DNA from: Rhizorhapis sp. SPR117
GTDB taxonomy: Bacteria; Pseudomonadota; Alphaproteobacteria; Sphingomonadales; Sphingomonadaceae
DNA: 40,235 nucleotides
Assembly (NCBI RefSeq): GCF_021742065.1
Contig: NZ_JAKKIE010000036.1
Span: forward strand, 1-40,235
Direction of reading: 5' to 3'
The notes beneath the pieces are model-generated. The model was not told the origin of the DNA. It worked only from the letters and a program-made list of their open reading frames with translations, and ran no database searches. The translations under genes were made by a program, and so were the position numbers. Positions 7,711-17,927 of this stretch are shown in pieces. Every line of letters begins with the position of its first letter. The stretch's first letter is position 1.

Positions 7711-9162
7711 ATGCACCGAGAGTATATTAACGATCCTGCCGCTCTGCAGGATGCGATAGAAACCAAAAACCGTCTTGAAGCCATCGTCACGACGGCGATG
7801 GATGCGATCATTACGATCGACAATGATCACAATATCATATTTTTCAATCCTGCCGCGGAAACGATGTTCGGCATGGATAGCAGCAGTGCCCTGGGCCAAC
7901 CTATTGCAAACTTCCTGCCTGAAAGATTTCGCGCGGCGCACGAAGCGCATATTCGTCGTTTCGGCAAAACGGGGGAAACCGGTCGGCGTATGGGTGCCCT
8001 GGGAGCGATCAGCGGACTGCGCGCCAATGGCCATGAATTTCCCGTTGAAGCCTCGATTTCTCAGGCAGTGGTCGGCAATGACCGGCTTTCGACTGTCATC
8101 TTGCGGGACATTACCGAACGCAAGGCCAATGAGGAAGCCCGGTCGTTGTTGGCGCGCGAAGTCGATCATCGGGCTAAAAACGCGCTCGCAATAGTGCAGG
8201 CACTTGTTTCGCTGACCAAAGCACCCACGCGCGATGCCTTTGTCGAAGCTGTGACAGGCCGCGTATCAGCACTTGCCCGCGCCCACTCGCTGCTGGCGGA
8301 AAATCGGTGGAACGGTGCGCGATTGCTAAAGGTTATTCAGGACGAAGTTATGGCCTATGAACGCCCCGGTCAGGTGCAGTATCATGGTCCTGATGTCATG
8401 TTATCGCCCAAGGCGGTTCAGCCTATCGGCCTTTTGATCCATGAACTTGCCACAAACGCTGTTAAATATGGCGCTCTGTCGACAGATCAAGGCCGTGTAG
8501 ACATGGAATGGGAACTGCGTGACGGCGACCGGCTATCTCTTTCATGGCGTGAAAGCGATGGTCCTGAGGTAACTCCACCTGAGCAAAAAGGCTTTGGTTC
8601 CAATCTGATCACAACCGTGACCGGTCTGCAGCTGGGTGGCGAAGTGAATATCGATTGGGACCCGAAAGGCATTCATGTGTCAGCATATCTGCCGGCAAGC
8701 GTGATGCGATCGCAGGATTTCGATCCAGTTTTACCAAAAGCAGAAGACGACCCGTCATCATCCCAGGTGGACATGCACATGACAGGCAAGCTGCTCGTCG
8801 TTGAGGATGAAATGCTGATTGCCATGCAGATGACGGAATCACTCAGGGATGCTGGCTGGTCAGTTATGGGACCCGTCGCAACAATCGAGGAAGCCAACAA
8901 GCTATTGTCTGAGTCCAACCCTCCTGACGCGGCCATATTGGATATCAACCTTAATGGAATACCCGTTTACCCATTGGCTGAATCGCTTCGGCTTCGCGGT
9001 GTTCCGGTTTTATTTTGTACCGGTTATGAATCGCTCGACGCCAATAACAGGTTCGATGATTGCACCAGAATTCGTAAACCGGCAAATATTGCGCAATTGA
9101 TCATCGCTGTACGGAATGCCATCGACAAGCAAAGGCAGGCAACGGGCGCCGCACTGTCCTGA
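7711..9162 (+). CDS. PAS - HWE-family histidine kinase - receiver protein
   Basis: The 483-residue soluble protein has three parts. A PAS sensor domain spans about residues 22-137 (AMDAIITIDNDHNIIFFNP, DITERKA). The HWE-type kinase core spans about 145-330. Its phospho-accepting histidine is H153 in REVDHRAKNAL. The N-box is IHELATNAVKYG, and the WxE signature is WRES at 279-282. A C-terminal receiver (about 360-478) has acidic pair E366/D367 and phospho-acceptor D411. No transmembrane segment is seen, so it senses a cytoplasmic signal. Related kinases in this group act in the general stress response, but no PhyR/NepR/EcfG gene is nearby. Start ATG 7711 follows AAGGAG (7699-7704) at good spacing. 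Its 3' end converges on alr with nine bases between. Confidence 0.9.
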   Translation: MHREYINDPAALQDAIETKNRLEAIVTTAMDAIITIDNDHNIIFFNPAAETMFGMDSSSALGQPIANFLPERFRAAHEAHIRRFGKTGETGRRMGALGAISGLRANGHEFPVEASISQAVVGNDRLSTVILRDITERKANEEARSLLAREVDHRAKNALAIVQALVSLTKAPTRDAFVEAVTGRVSALARAHSLLAENRWNGARLLKVIQDEVMAYERPGQVQYHGPDVMLSPKAVQPIGLLIHELATNAVKYGALSTDQGRVDMEWELRDGDRLSLSWRESDGPEVTPPEQKGFGSNLITTVTGLQLGGEVNIDWDPKGIHVSAYLPASVMRSQDFDPVLPKAEDDPSSSQVDMHMTGKLLVVEDEMLIAMQMTESLRDAGWSVMGPVATIEEANKLLSESNPPDAAILDINLNGIPVYPLAESLRLRGVPVLFCTGYESLDANNRFDDCTRIRKPANIAQLIIAVRNAIDKQRQATGAALS

Positions 9163-9171
9163 ACCATTGGA

Positions 9172-10218
9172 TCATTGCCAGTAACGTTCAAGCCGCCTGC
9201 CCAGACCGGTCAGTAATTCATATTGGGACAATCCCGACAAGGCCGATGCTCGTTCCAATTGATAATCAATCGTGACCCAATCCCCCTCTTTCAGCTCCGG
9301 TTTCGAGGAGACATCGACAATCAGAAGATCCATCGAAACACGGCCTACGACCGGCAGGACAGTCCCATCGGTAGCCAGGGCCGCGCCCCTGCTGGAAAAA
9401 TTGCGCAAATAACCGTCAGCATAGCCGATATTGAGGATCGCCAATTCCATATCATGTCGTGCAATCTGCGTGGCATTATACCCGATGCCATCGCCCGCCC
9501 CTATTGCCTTACGCTGCAATATCTGCGCCTCGGGAAAGGCAACTTGCCGGATATGCCCACGCGCTTCCTCACGCGGCACGCCCCCATACAGAGCAAGGCC
9601 GGGTCGCATGAGGTCAAAAGCATAGTTGCGGCCAAGGCAGATACCGGCGCTGTTGGCCAAGCTGTATCGCTCTGCGCTTATGGCAGAACGCAGATGGGAA
9701 AAACGCTCCAGTTGCAATATATTTAACGGATGATCCGTATCGGCACAGGCAAGATGGCTCATCAGTGTACTGATCTGCAGCCCATCCAGTACCTGTCCAA
9801 ATGCCTGATCCATGCCCAGCCCAAGGCGATTAATGCCGGTGTCCGCCATGACATCGCATGGCCCACCCCCGACATCTTTCCAGCGTTGCACCTGCTGGGC
9901 AGTGTTCAGCACCGGCTTGACACCTGCTTGTCGAGCCACTGGCATGTCCTCTTCACGCAAGCCGTGCAATACGGACAGGCGCACCTCTTTTGCAAGCGGC
10001 AATAGCACCAACGCCTCTGCCCAGGTCGCGACGAAAAAATCGCGACAACCTGCATCTGCCAAATGCTGCAAAACGCCTGCCGCGTCCGTGCCGTAACCGT
10101 CAGCCTTGATTGCTGCGCCACAGGCTGCGCCACCGCCTTGGTCTCTCAACCATCGCCAATTGGCCAGCAGCGCATTTTTGTTGAGGCGCAAACGAAGGGG
10201 TGATGCAGGCAGGCTCAT
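9172..10218 (-). CDS. alr: Alanine racemase
   Basis: A PLP enzyme that interconverts L- and D-alanine for peptidoglycan. The 348-residue length is normal. K38 in AAIKADGYG is the PLP lysine; the usual motif is KANAYGHG, so this version is somewhat divergent. GIGYNAT carries the catalytic tyrosine, and GRVSMD and NIGYADGY are family blocks. ATG 10218 lies 19 bases after the stop of the MHS transporter gene, so the two may share a transcript. It is not linked to dad genes, so a biosynthetic role fits best. Confidence 0.9.
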   Translation of the reverse strand: MSLPASPLRLRLNKNALLANWRWLRDQGGGAACGAAIKADGYGTDAAGVLQHLADAGCRDFFVATWAEALVLLPLAKEVRLSVLHGLREEDMPVARQAGVKPVLNTAQQVQRWKDVGGGPCDVMADTGINRLGLGMDQAFGQVLDGLQISTLMSHLACADTDHPLNILQLERFSHLRSAISAERYSLANSAGICLGRNYAFDLMRPGLALYGGVPREEARGHIRQVAFPEAQILQRKAIGAGDGIGYNATQIARHDMELAILNIGYADGYLRNFSSRGAALATDGTVLPVVGRVSMDLLIVDVSSKPELKEGDWVTIDYQLERASALSGLSQYELLTGLGRRLERYWQ

Positions 10219-10237
10219 CGTCGATGCGATAGCGCGC

Positions 10238-11848
10238 CTAGCCAGCGGCGTCGAGTGTCCTGCCGCGTGTTTCAGGCAGACCGAACACCGTCACGACCAG
10301 AGCCATCAGGACAATGGCGAAGGTATACCAGAGGCCTGAATAGGGATCGCCCGTTCGCGCCACGATATACTGGCTCACCAACGGCAAAAATCCGCCAAAA
10401 TAGCCAGTCCCGATATGGTAAGGGATCGACATCGAACTATAGCGGATGCGTGGTGGAAACAACTCCGACAATAGCGCTGCCACCGGACCGTAGGTCGCAC
10501 CCGAAAGCGCACTCAAGATCAGAATTGCTACGATGATGATGGCTATATTACTGCCGGATGGTTGAACTTTTTCAAGATTGTAACCAGCCTGGCCAAGCGC
10601 CACCTCCAGCGCCTCACGGCTATTTTCCGGCACGACCATATTGCCGATGCGGATTTCAGTGTCCTGCGCTGAACCAGCATTGTCGACCGTCGTATAACTG
10701 AGCCCTCGTTTGGATAAGAGATCAAGCGCTCTGCCGCACTCTGTAGTCTGTTCTTTCGCAATAGGATTGAATGAACAATCGCTGCCCGACACCACGATGG
10801 GCGCTCGCTCTGCGGCGTCCGCGAGGCCAGGATTGGCGGCATTGCCCATCATGTGAAACAGGGGAAACAATAGCAAGAGCGTCGCGATATAGCCAAAGAC
10901 AATCGGCTTTTTTCGGCCAATTTTGTCGGACAACCATCCAAAAAATACAAACCAGAACAGGCCCGCCATCGCGCCTACTCCGACGACGATTTCCGCAGTA
11001 TTATTATCCATACGCTGCGAACCCGTCAGGAAAAACAGGACCCCGTACATGGCAGTATACCAGATGACGGTCAGACCGGCCGCAATGCCGAACAAGGCGA
11101 CGAATATCCGGCGCTTGTTGCCCGGATAGGTAAAGCTTTCCTTTAGCGGATTAGCCGAAGTCTTGCCCGCTTCCTTCATCGCCTGGAAAACCGGGCTCTC
11201 ATTAAGTTTCAGGCGCATGTAGAGCGATACGGCAAGCAACAGCAGCGAAAAGATGAAGGGAATGCGCCAGCCCCAGGAATCCCAGTCTTCCACGCTTAAC
11301 ATCGATTTGGTGCTCAGTACGACCAGGATCGACAGGATGAAGCCGCCGGCCACGCTTGCCTGGATAAAACTGGTGAAATAGCCGCGCCGACTCTCTGGCG
11401 CATGTTCGCTGACATAGATTGCCGCGCCGCCATATTCGCCGCCTAGCGCAAGTCCCTGCACGATGCGCAGCAATATGATGATAATGGGTGCAGCAAGACC
11501 AATAGCGGCGACGGACGGTACGAAACCGATAGCCGCGGTGGCCAGCCCCATCAAAGTGATGGTGACAAGAAATGTATATTTACGGCCCAGCTTGTCGCCC
11601 AGGTAACCGAACAACACCGCGCCTAATGGGCGAAAGCCAAAGCCGATCGCAAACCCGGCCAGGGAAAGGAGTAATTCCATCGTCGGATTGCCGGTTGGGA
11701 AGAAAACCCGGCCAATGATCGGCGCTAGCGTACCGTAAATGAAAAAATCATACCACTCGAACACCGTACCGAGCGAGGACGCCCCGATGACGAGCTGAAT
11801 TTCCTTCCTGGTGGGTTCTTGCCCTCCCACGGCTGCGCTACTGGCCAT
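10238..11848 (-). CDS. MHS-family (metabolite:H+ symporter) MFS transporter
   Basis: A 536-residue membrane transporter with twelve predicted helices and the MFS loop motifs GDKLGRK (after helix 2) and SDKIGRK (after helix 8). The FEWYDFFIYG start and the RIVQGLALGGEYGGA segment are typical of the MHS branch, whose members import organic acids, betaines or sugar acids. A hydrophilic insertion at about residues 336-434 lies between helices 9 and 10. It should face the periplasm and contains two cysteines (C358, C371). GGGGAG precedes the ATG. Its position behind the propionyl-CoA operon, 89 bases after pccA, suggests uptake of an acid feeding that pathway, but the substrate is not readable. 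Confidence 0.87.
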   Translation of the reverse strand: MASSAAVGGQEPTRKEIQLVIGASSLGTVFEWYDFFIYGTLAPIIGRVFFPTGNPTMELLLSLAGFAIGFGFRPLGAVLFGYLGDKLGRKYTFLVTITLMGLATAAIGFVPSVAAIGLAAPIIIILLRIVQGLALGGEYGGAAIYVSEHAPESRRGYFTSFIQASVAGGFILSILVVLSTKSMLSVEDWDSWGWRIPFIFSLLLLAVSLYMRLKLNESPVFQAMKEAGKTSANPLKESFTYPGNKRRIFVALFGIAAGLTVIWYTAMYGVLFFLTGSQRMDNNTAEIVVGVGAMAGLFWFVFFGWLSDKIGRKKPIVFGYIATLLLLFPLFHMMGNAANPGLADAAERAPIVVSGSDCSFNPIAKEQTTECGRALDLLSKRGLSYTTVDNAGSAQDTEIRIGNMVVPENSREALEVALGQAGYNLEKVQPSGSNIAIIIVAILILSALSGATYGPVAALLSELFPPRIRYSSMSIPYHIGTGYFGGFLPLVSQYIVARTGDPYSGLWYTFAIVLMALVVTVFGLPETRGRTLDAAG

Positions 11849-11937
11849 ACGCTCCCCTATTTGTCTTTATATCTGCTCAGCCTATTAGACGTAGCTGGTC
11901 TTGATGAGCAAGCCGTGAGAGTAGTGATTGCCGGTCT

Positions 11938-13920
11938 TTATTCCAGTTCCAATATCACAGCATCCACAGCAAGGCTTACCCCTTCCAGCGCTTCAATGGA
12001 TTTGACTACGCCTGCTTTTTCAGCGCGCAGGATGTTTTCCATCTTCATCGCTTCAACAACCGCCAGCGGCTGACCGGCCTCCACCTTGTCGCCCGCCCCC
12101 ACATGCAATGCGACGAGCAGCCCCGGCATAGGGCACAGCAGATATTTGGAAAGATCAGGCGGTATCTTTTCGATCATATGGACAGCATGTGGCGCAATAT
12201 GAGCAGGCAAGACACGCACCTCGTGGCTTGCTCCATGCGCGGTCAGGCGGAAACCGGCGCGAATGGGTGCAATACGCACGGCCAGTGCTCGGCCATCGAC
12301 TTCCGCATCGATCAGGCGGTCACCTGGCGTATATTCCATGCTGATGTCCAGCGGCTGCCCGTCAACCAGCACTTCATCGACTGAAATGCTGACGTCATGT
12401 TCGACGCCGGCAACCTTCACTTGCCAGGACGAGGGCGGCCGCAATCTTTTCCCAAGCTGTCCGTCGATCCGCCGCGCCCGATCGGCCTGAGCGGCCCCCG
12501 CAAAGGCTGCAATGGCGGCCAACTGACGCAATAACTCAGAACTTGCAGGCGCGCCTGTAAAACCGTCCGGATATTCCTCTGCAATGAATCCGGTCGTAAT
12601 GGCTCCTTCACGGAAACGCGGATGCTGCATCAATGCCGACAGGAAATCGATGTTATGGCCCGGCCCGTCGATTTCGAAGCGGTCCAATGCATCGATTTGT
12701 TTGTCGATCGCCTCAATCCGCGTATCGGCATAGGTAATCAGCTTGGCGATCATCGGGTCATAGAACATGCTGACCTCGCCCCCCTCCACGACGCCATCGT
12801 CGACGCGCACACCCTCTACGGCAAGCGGCGGATTGTAACGGACAAGCCGCCCTGTGGATGGTAGAAAGCCGCGATAGGGGTCTTCCGCATAGACGCGGTT
12901 CTCAATGGACCAACCGTTGATCTTCACGTCTTCCTGGCGGAAGGAAAGCTCTTCACCATTGGCCACGCGGATCATCTGTTCGACAAGGTCAAGCCCTGTG
13001 ATCTGCTCGGTCACAGGGTGCTCAACCTGAAGGCGCGTGTTCATTTCCAGGAAATAGAAGCCCTCGCCGGTCTTGTCCGCGCCCGATACGATAAGTTCGA
13101 CCGTGCCGGCGCTGAAATAGCCTACGGCTCGGGCCAGCGCGACGCACTGCTCGCCCATCTTCTTGCGCATTTCCGGAGTAACAAAAGGCGACGGCGCTTC
13201 CTCGACGACCTTCTGGTGGCGGCGCTGGATCGAACATTCACGTTCATTCAGATAGACGATATTGCCGTGCTGATCGCCCAGGATCTGAATTTCGATATGT
13301 CGCGGGCTTTCGATGAATTTTTCGATGAAGACACGATCATCGCCGAAACTGGCCAGACCTTCGCGCTTGGTCGCTTCAAAGCCTTCGCGCACGTCCTTTT
13401 CGCTAAAAGCCAGCCGCATGCCTTTGCCGCCGCCGCCTGCCGATGCTTTCATCATCACCGGATAACCGATCTCGTTGGAGATACGCACCGCATGCTCGGT
13501 GTCATCGATCACTCCGACATAGCCAGGAACGACATTGACGCCTGCTGCCTTGGCAAGCTTTTTGGACTCTATCTTGTCGCCCATGGCCGCAATTGCGTTG
13601 GCGGGAGGGCCAACAAAGATAATCCCTTCCGCATCCAGCGCATTGCGGAAGCTCTCCCGCTCCGAAAGGAAGCCGTAACCCGGATGAACCGCATCCGCGC
13701 CAGTCGCCTTGCATGCCTCGATGATCTTGTCGGCCAGCAAATAGGATTGCGCGGCAGGCGGCGGACCAAGATGCACCGCTTCATCCGCCATCATCACATG
13801 CGGCGCACGGGAATCAGCGTCGGAATAGACCGCAACGGTTGCAATGCCCATCTTGCGCGCTGTACGAATGACACGGCAGGCGATTTCGCCACGGTTGGCG
13901 ATAAGTATTTTTTTTATCAT
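11938..13920 (-). CDS. pccA: Propionyl/acetyl-CoA carboxylase alpha subunit (biotin carboxylase + biotin carrier)
   Basis: At 660 residues this has the full PccA layout. The N-terminal biotin carboxylase domain (KILIANRGEIACRVIRTA, the ATP-grasp glycine loop ASAGGGGKGMR, EMNTRLQVEHPVTE) spans to about residue 445. A linker (BT) domain follows, and then the biotin carrier domain with VEAMKMEN, where K626 takes biotin. It carboxylates biotin with bicarbonate and ATP; PccB then moves the carboxyl group to propionyl-CoA. AGGGA lies six bases before the ATG. It is the seventh gene of the propionyl-CoA operon, downstream of bioB, and is separated from its partner pccB by five genes. Confidence 0.94.
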   Translation of the reverse strand: MIKKILIANRGEIACRVIRTARKMGIATVAVYSDADSRAPHVMMADEAVHLGPPPAAQSYLLADKIIEACKATGADAVHPGYGFLSERESFRNALDAEGIIFVGPPANAIAAMGDKIESKKLAKAAGVNVVPGYVGVIDDTEHAVRISNEIGYPVMMKASAGGGGKGMRLAFSEKDVREGFEATKREGLASFGDDRVFIEKFIESPRHIEIQILGDQHGNIVYLNERECSIQRRHQKVVEEAPSPFVTPEMRKKMGEQCVALARAVGYFSAGTVELIVSGADKTGEGFYFLEMNTRLQVEHPVTEQITGLDLVEQMIRVANGEELSFRQEDVKINGWSIENRVYAEDPYRGFLPSTGRLVRYNPPLAVEGVRVDDGVVEGGEVSMFYDPMIAKLITYADTRIEAIDKQIDALDRFEIDGPGHNIDFLSALMQHPRFREGAITTGFIAEEYPDGFTGAPASSELLRQLAAIAAFAGAAQADRARRIDGQLGKRLRPPSSWQVKVAGVEHDVSISVDEVLVDGQPLDISMEYTPGDRLIDAEVDGRALAVRIAPIRAGFRLTAHGASHEVRVLPAHIAPHAVHMIEKIPPDLSKYLLCPMPGLLVALHVGAGDKVEAGQPLAVVEAMKMENILRAEKAGVVKSIEALEGVSLAVDAVILELE

Positions 13921-13969
13921 TCAAGTCCCTGCTTCATCTTCTTCCCGTCCATAGCGAACGGTAAATCCA

Positions 13970-15007
13970 TTATTCCGCTGCCACTGAGAGAGGCGTCTCA
14001 TGGCTTTCCATGGGAACGATGCCCAATTTGGCAAACAGCGCCGCATCCGCATTGTCGCCTGCATTTGGTGTGGTCAGCAACTTGTCGCCGGTAAAAATGC
14101 TGTTCGCGCCCGCCATGAAGCAAAGGGCCTGACATGCTTCCGACATGCTTTCGCGACCTGCCGACAGCCGCACCATAGATTTTGGCATAATAATACGCGC
14201 AACCGCGACCGTGCGGACGAACTCGACCTCGTCGATCTTCGCCATTGGCGTATCGGCCAGCATATCGCCCAGCACCGTGCCCTTGACCGGCACGAGCGCA
14301 TTGATCGGCACGCTTTCCGGGTGACGTGGCAATGTGGCGAGAGCGTGGAGAAATCCGACGCGGTCCTCACGCGTTTCACCCATGCCGACGATGCCGCCAC
14401 TGCACACGTTGATGCCGGAGGAACGCACATTTTCCAAGGTTTTGAGCCGGTCGTCGAAGGTCCGCGTGGTGATGACCTTCTCATAATGTTCGGGCGAGGT
14501 GTCGATATTATGGTTGTAGTAATCAAGACCTGCATCGGCCAGCATATCCGCCTGCGGCTTTGTCAGCATGCCCAGGGTCATGCACGTTTCCATGCCCATC
14601 TGCCGCACGCCTTTAACCATTTCGATGATAGCGGGCATGTCGCGATCCTTGGGATTACGCCATGCAGCGCCCATACAAAAGCGGGATGAGCCGGCATCCT
14701 TCGCCTGTGCCGCCGACTGCAACACGCCGCGGACATCCATCAGTTTTTCTGCTTTCAGCCCGCTTTGTGCACTCGCGGACTGGTTGCAATAGCCGCAATC
14801 TTCCGGACATCCGCCGGTCTTGATCGATAGCAATGTCGAAAGCTGCACCTCGTTACGCCGATGGCATGCGCGGTGGATGGTCTGGGCCTCGTATAGCAGA
14901 TCTGCGAAAGGCATATCGAACAGCGCGGCGATTTCCGCGCGCGTCCAGTCGGTGCGGGTCTCCTCCTCCCCTTCAGGGGAGGGGTTATTTTTGATCGTTT
15001 TGGTCAT
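13970..15007 (-). CDS. bioB: Biotin synthase
   Basis: A radical-SAM enzyme that inserts sulfur into dethiobiotin. The 4Fe-4S cysteines are C67, C71 and C74 in [13 protein letters not shown]. Other BioB blocks are [26 protein letters not shown] and RLSAGRE, the last providing the arginine ligand of the second cluster. The length of 345 residues is normal. The start codon overlaps the mutase stop as ATGA, so translation is coupled. No bioA, bioD or bioF lies here. The gene is embedded in an operon whose carboxylase needs biotin, which would tie cofactor supply to enzyme synthesis. Confidence 0.95.
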   Translation of the reverse strand: MTKTIKNNPSPEGEEETRTDWTRAEIAALFDMPFADLLYEAQTIHRACHRRNEVQLSTLLSIKTGGCPEDCGYCNQSASAQSGLKAEKLMDVRGVLQSAAQAKDAGSSRFCMGAAWRNPKDRDMPAIIEMVKGVRQMGMETCMTLGMLTKPQADMLADAGLDYYNHNIDTSPEHYEKVITTRTFDDRLKTLENVRSSGINVCSGGIVGMGETREDRVGFLHALATLPRHPESVPINALVPVKGTVLGDMLADTPMAKIDEVEFVRTVAVARIIMPKSMVRLSAGRESMSEACQALCFMAGANSIFTGDKLLTTPNAGDNADAALFAKLGIVPMESHETPLSVAAE

Positions 15008-17154
15008 TCTGCAGCATCCTTCAGCCCTTCCGGCGGCATGTTATGACCGAGCAGGCGCAGCACGTCAGCGGCGCTTTCGATCACATTACTTCCCGGGCCA
15101 TAAATCCCCGCCACGCCCGCGTCACGCAGGAACTGATAATCCTGCGCGGGAATGACGCCCCCGGCTACCACCTTGATGTCGCTACGTCCTTTTTCACGCA
15201 GCATATTGATCAGTTGCGGAATCAACGTCTTGTGTCCGGCAGCCAGACTGGATGCGCCGATCACATCGACATCTTTTTCCAGCGCCAGATACAGCGTTTC
15301 TTCGGGTGTCTGGAACAGGGGACCGCTCACGATTTCGAACCCCATATCGCCAAAGGCCGACGCTATGATGTTTGCGCCGCGATCGTGCCCATCCTGCCCC
15401 ATTTTAGCGACCAGCATCTTGGGTTTGCGACCCTTGCGCCGCTCGAACGCTTCGACGCCATCCACAACCTGTGTCCAACGATCGTCGCCGGCATAAGCGC
15501 CGCCATAAATGCCCTTTACCGGCTTTGGCACAGTGTCATAGCGACCGTATATATCCTCCATCGCCATCGAAATTTCGCCCAGCGTAGCCCGCGCCCGCGC
15601 AGCATCGACAGCAAGCGCCAGCACATTACCGTCACCCCTTGCTCCCTCGCGCAAAGCATCCAGTGCTGCGGTGCAAGCCGCCTGGTCACGCCCCGCCTTT
15701 ACCTTGGCAATGCGCGCGATCTGCGATTCCCGGACAGCGACGTTATCGACGTCGAGAATGTCGATTTTGTCTTCATCCTTCAGGCGGAATTTGTTGACGC
15801 CGACAATGACGTCCTCACCCTTGTCCACACGCGCCTGTCGGGCGGCGGCGGCCTCCTCGATCATGCCCTTGGGCCAACCTGCCGCTACGGCCTTTGCCAT
15901 GCCGCCTTCCGCCTCTACCCGCTCTATTATCTCCCAGGCCTTATCAACCAGATCCTTGGTCAGCGCCTCGATATAATAGCTGCCACCCAGCGGATCGACG
16001 ACATTGCACATGCCGGTTTCTTCCTGAATGACGATCTGCGTATTGCGGGCAATACGCGCGGAAAAATCGGTGGGAAGAGCAATCGCTTCATCAAGCGCGT
16101 TGGTATGGAGCGACTGTGTGCCGCCCAGCATTGCCGCCATCGCTTCAATCGTCGTGCGCATGACGTTGTTGTAGGGATCTTGTTCGGTCAAAGACACGCC
16201 AGAGGTCTGGCAATGGGTGCGCAGCATCTTCGAGCGCTCATCCTTTGCGCCCAATTCCGTCATGACCCGATACCAAAGCGTACGCGCGGCACGCAGCTTG
16301 GCTATTTCCATGAAGAAATTCATACCAATGGCGAAAAAGAAGCTCAAACGCCCCGCGAACTTGTCGATATCCAGCCCGGACGCCACGCCGTAGCGAACAT
16401 ATTCCGCGCCATCGGCAATGGTGAAGGCCAGTTCCTGCACCTGCGTCGCTCCGGCTTCCTGCATATGATAGCCGGAAATGGAGATACTGTTGAACTTGGG
16501 CATGTGCTTCGACGTGTAGCCGAAAATGTCCGAAATGATCCGCACCGAGGGTTCAGGCGGATAAATATAGGTGTTGCGAACCATGAATTCTTTCAGAATG
16601 TCGTTCTGAATGGTCCCGGACAGCTTGTCCTGCGAAACGCCCTGCTCTTCTGCCGCAATAATATAAAAGGCGAGGACTGGGATGACAGCGCCGTTCATCG
16701 TCATACTGACCGACATTTCGTCGAGCGGGATGCCATCGAACAGAATTTTCATGTCATCGATGGTGTCGATGGCAACACCCGCCTTGCCAACATCGCCGGT
16801 CACACGCGGATGGTCGCTATCATAGCCCCTGTGCGTGGCAAGATCGAAGGCGACAGATAAACCCTTTTGTCCTGCAGCCAGATTACGGCGGTAGAAAGCG
16901 TTGGACTCCTCTGCCGTGGAAAAACCCGCATATTGCCGGATCGTCCAGGGGCGGCCCGCGTACATGCTGGCCTTCACACCTCGCGTAAAAGGAGCAAAGC
17001 CAGGCAGTCCCGGATCAATATCAGCAATATCTTCAGCAGTGTATAGTGGCTTGACGGCAATGCCTTCCGGCGTGTGCCATGTCAGGTCCTTGCCCTTCAC
17101 TTCCTTCGAAGCAAGCGTGCCCCAGTCTTTCACTGTTGGTCTCTCGGTCATCAT
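15004..17154 (-). CDS. scpA: Methylmalonyl-CoA mutase
   Basis: This adenosylcobalamin enzyme converts (R)-methylmalonyl-CoA to succinyl-CoA. At 716 residues it is the single-chain form. The N-terminal TIM-barrel substrate domain includes [18 protein letters not shown] and [14 protein letters not shown]. The C-terminal B12-binding domain has D588-G-H590-D-R-G593, where the histidine is the cobalt ligand, followed by SSLAAGH and AGGVIP. The first ATG overlaps the crotonase stop (ATGATGA), and its own stop overlaps bioB. The mutase chaperone GTPase (meaB) is not in the window. No cobalamin riboswitch was seen upstream. Confidence 0.95.
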   Translation of the reverse strand: MMTERPTVKDWGTLASKEVKGKDLTWHTPEGIAVKPLYTAEDIADIDPGLPGFAPFTRGVKASMYAGRPWTIRQYAGFSTAEESNAFYRRNLAAGQKGLSVAFDLATHRGYDSDHPRVTGDVGKAGVAIDTIDDMKILFDGIPLDEMSVSMTMNGAVIPVLAFYIIAAEEQGVSQDKLSGTIQNDILKEFMVRNTYIYPPEPSVRIISDIFGYTSKHMPKFNSISISGYHMQEAGATQVQELAFTIADGAEYVRYGVASGLDIDKFAGRLSFFFAIGMNFFMEIAKLRAARTLWYRVMTELGAKDERSKMLRTHCQTSGVSLTEQDPYNNVMRTTIEAMAAMLGGTQSLHTNALDEAIALPTDFSARIARNTQIVIQEETGMCNVVDPLGGSYYIEALTKDLVDKAWEIIERVEAEGGMAKAVAAGWPKGMIEEAAAARQARVDKGEDVIVGVNKFRLKDEDKIDILDVDNVAVRESQIARIAKVKAGRDQAACTAALDALREGARGDGNVLALAVDAARARATLGEISMAMEDIYGRYDTVPKPVKGIYGGAYAGDDRWTQVVDGVEAFERRKGRKPKMLVAKMGQDGHDRGANIIASAFGDMGFEIVSGPLFQTPEETLYLALEKDVDVIGASSLAAGHKTLIPQLINMLREKGRSDIKVVAGGVIPAQDYQFLRDAGVAGIYGPGSNVIESAADVLRLLGHNMPPEGLKDAAE

Positions 17155-17927
17155 TTGCCCTCGAATATGGGAGCGCGTTTCGCAAGAAAGGCCTGCACCC
17201 CTGCTTTGAAATCCGCACTATACCCCGCCTCCCGCTGGTGCTGGCGTTCCATTGCCAGCGTCTGGGAGAATGTATTGTCCATAGCCTGTGAAACACCGTT
17301 GCGGATCAGGCCAAGTGCGTGTGTCGGCCCCTTTGCCAGCCGCGATGCCAATTCCATTGCTTTGTCCATCAGCACATCGTCATCGACGGTTTTGTGGATC
17401 ATGCCCCATTGGGCGGCCTGTTCGGCCGGGACCTTTTCGCCCAACATCATCATTTCGATTGCCCGCGCCCGTCCGACCAGTCGCGGTAGCATCCAGGTCG
17501 CGCCGCCGTCGGGCACCAGTCCGATATTGACGAAAGCCTGAAGAAAATAAGCCGACCGCGCCGCCACAACGAAATCCGCAACCAGCGCCAACGAACAGCC
17601 TATCCCTGCAGTTGCACCATGTACTGCCGCCACCATAGGCAAGGGAGCCGCCATGATCTGTTCGAGACCAGGGTGATAATATTCTTCCAATATCGCGCCC
17701 ACATCCTCGGGAAGTCCCTCCCCTTGAAGATCTGTGCCGCTACAGAAACCGCGCCCCGCGGCGTTCAGCAATATGGCACGAGCACCCCGCGACGGCATGG
17801 TGGCTACCGCATCAACGATTTCCCCCATCATTGCAGGATTCAGTGCATTCAACCGGTCAGGCCGGTTCAGCGTGATCGTGCCGACGCTATCGGCAATGCT
17901 GGCCTGAATGGTGTCATAATCGCTCAA
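17151..17927 (-). CDS. Enoyl-CoA hydratase/isomerase family protein, PaaG-like
   Basis: A crotonase-fold protein of 258 residues. FCSGTDL and [13 protein letters not shown] form the oxyanion-hole regions. In NIGLVPDGG the position that is usually the second catalytic Glu is an Asp, and the first catalytic Glu is also missing. That pattern matches PaaG-type isomerases rather than classical hydratases, so it more likely shifts a double bond or opens a ring. It starts at TTG 17927: AAGGAGGT lies six bases before it, and the TTG overlaps the epimerase stop as TTGA. Its place between epimerase and mutase suggests it serves breakdown of a substrate that yields propionyl-CoA. Confidence 0.85.
   Translation of the reverse strand: MSDYDTIQASIADSVGTITLNRPDRLNALNPAMMGEIVDAVATMPSRGARAILLNAAGRGFCSGTDLQGEGLPEDVGAILEEYYHPGLEQIMAAPLPMVAAVHGATAGIGCSLALVADFVVAARSAYFLQAFVNIGLVPDGGATWMLPRLVGRARAIEMMMLGEKVPAEQAAQWGMIHKTVDDDVLMDKAMELASRLAKGPTHALGLIRNGVSQAMDNTFSQTLAMERQHQREAGYSADFKAGVQAFLAKRAPIFEGK

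Noticed and set aside
11098..11108. CGAATATCCGG inside the MHS transporter gene, and CCGGATATTCC inside pccA, as further TetR operators
   Set aside because: Matches are partial, not palindromic and within coding sequence.
13018..14094. 358-residue plus-strand frame, and the similar one at 17927-19060
   Set aside because: Both are antisense to strongly recognised genes (pccA/bioB and mce/thiolase).
15043..16860. 605-residue open frame on the plus strand
   Set aside because: It lies wholly antisense to the methylmalonyl-CoA mutase gene and shows no domain-like pattern. It is a long shadow frame caused by codon bias.
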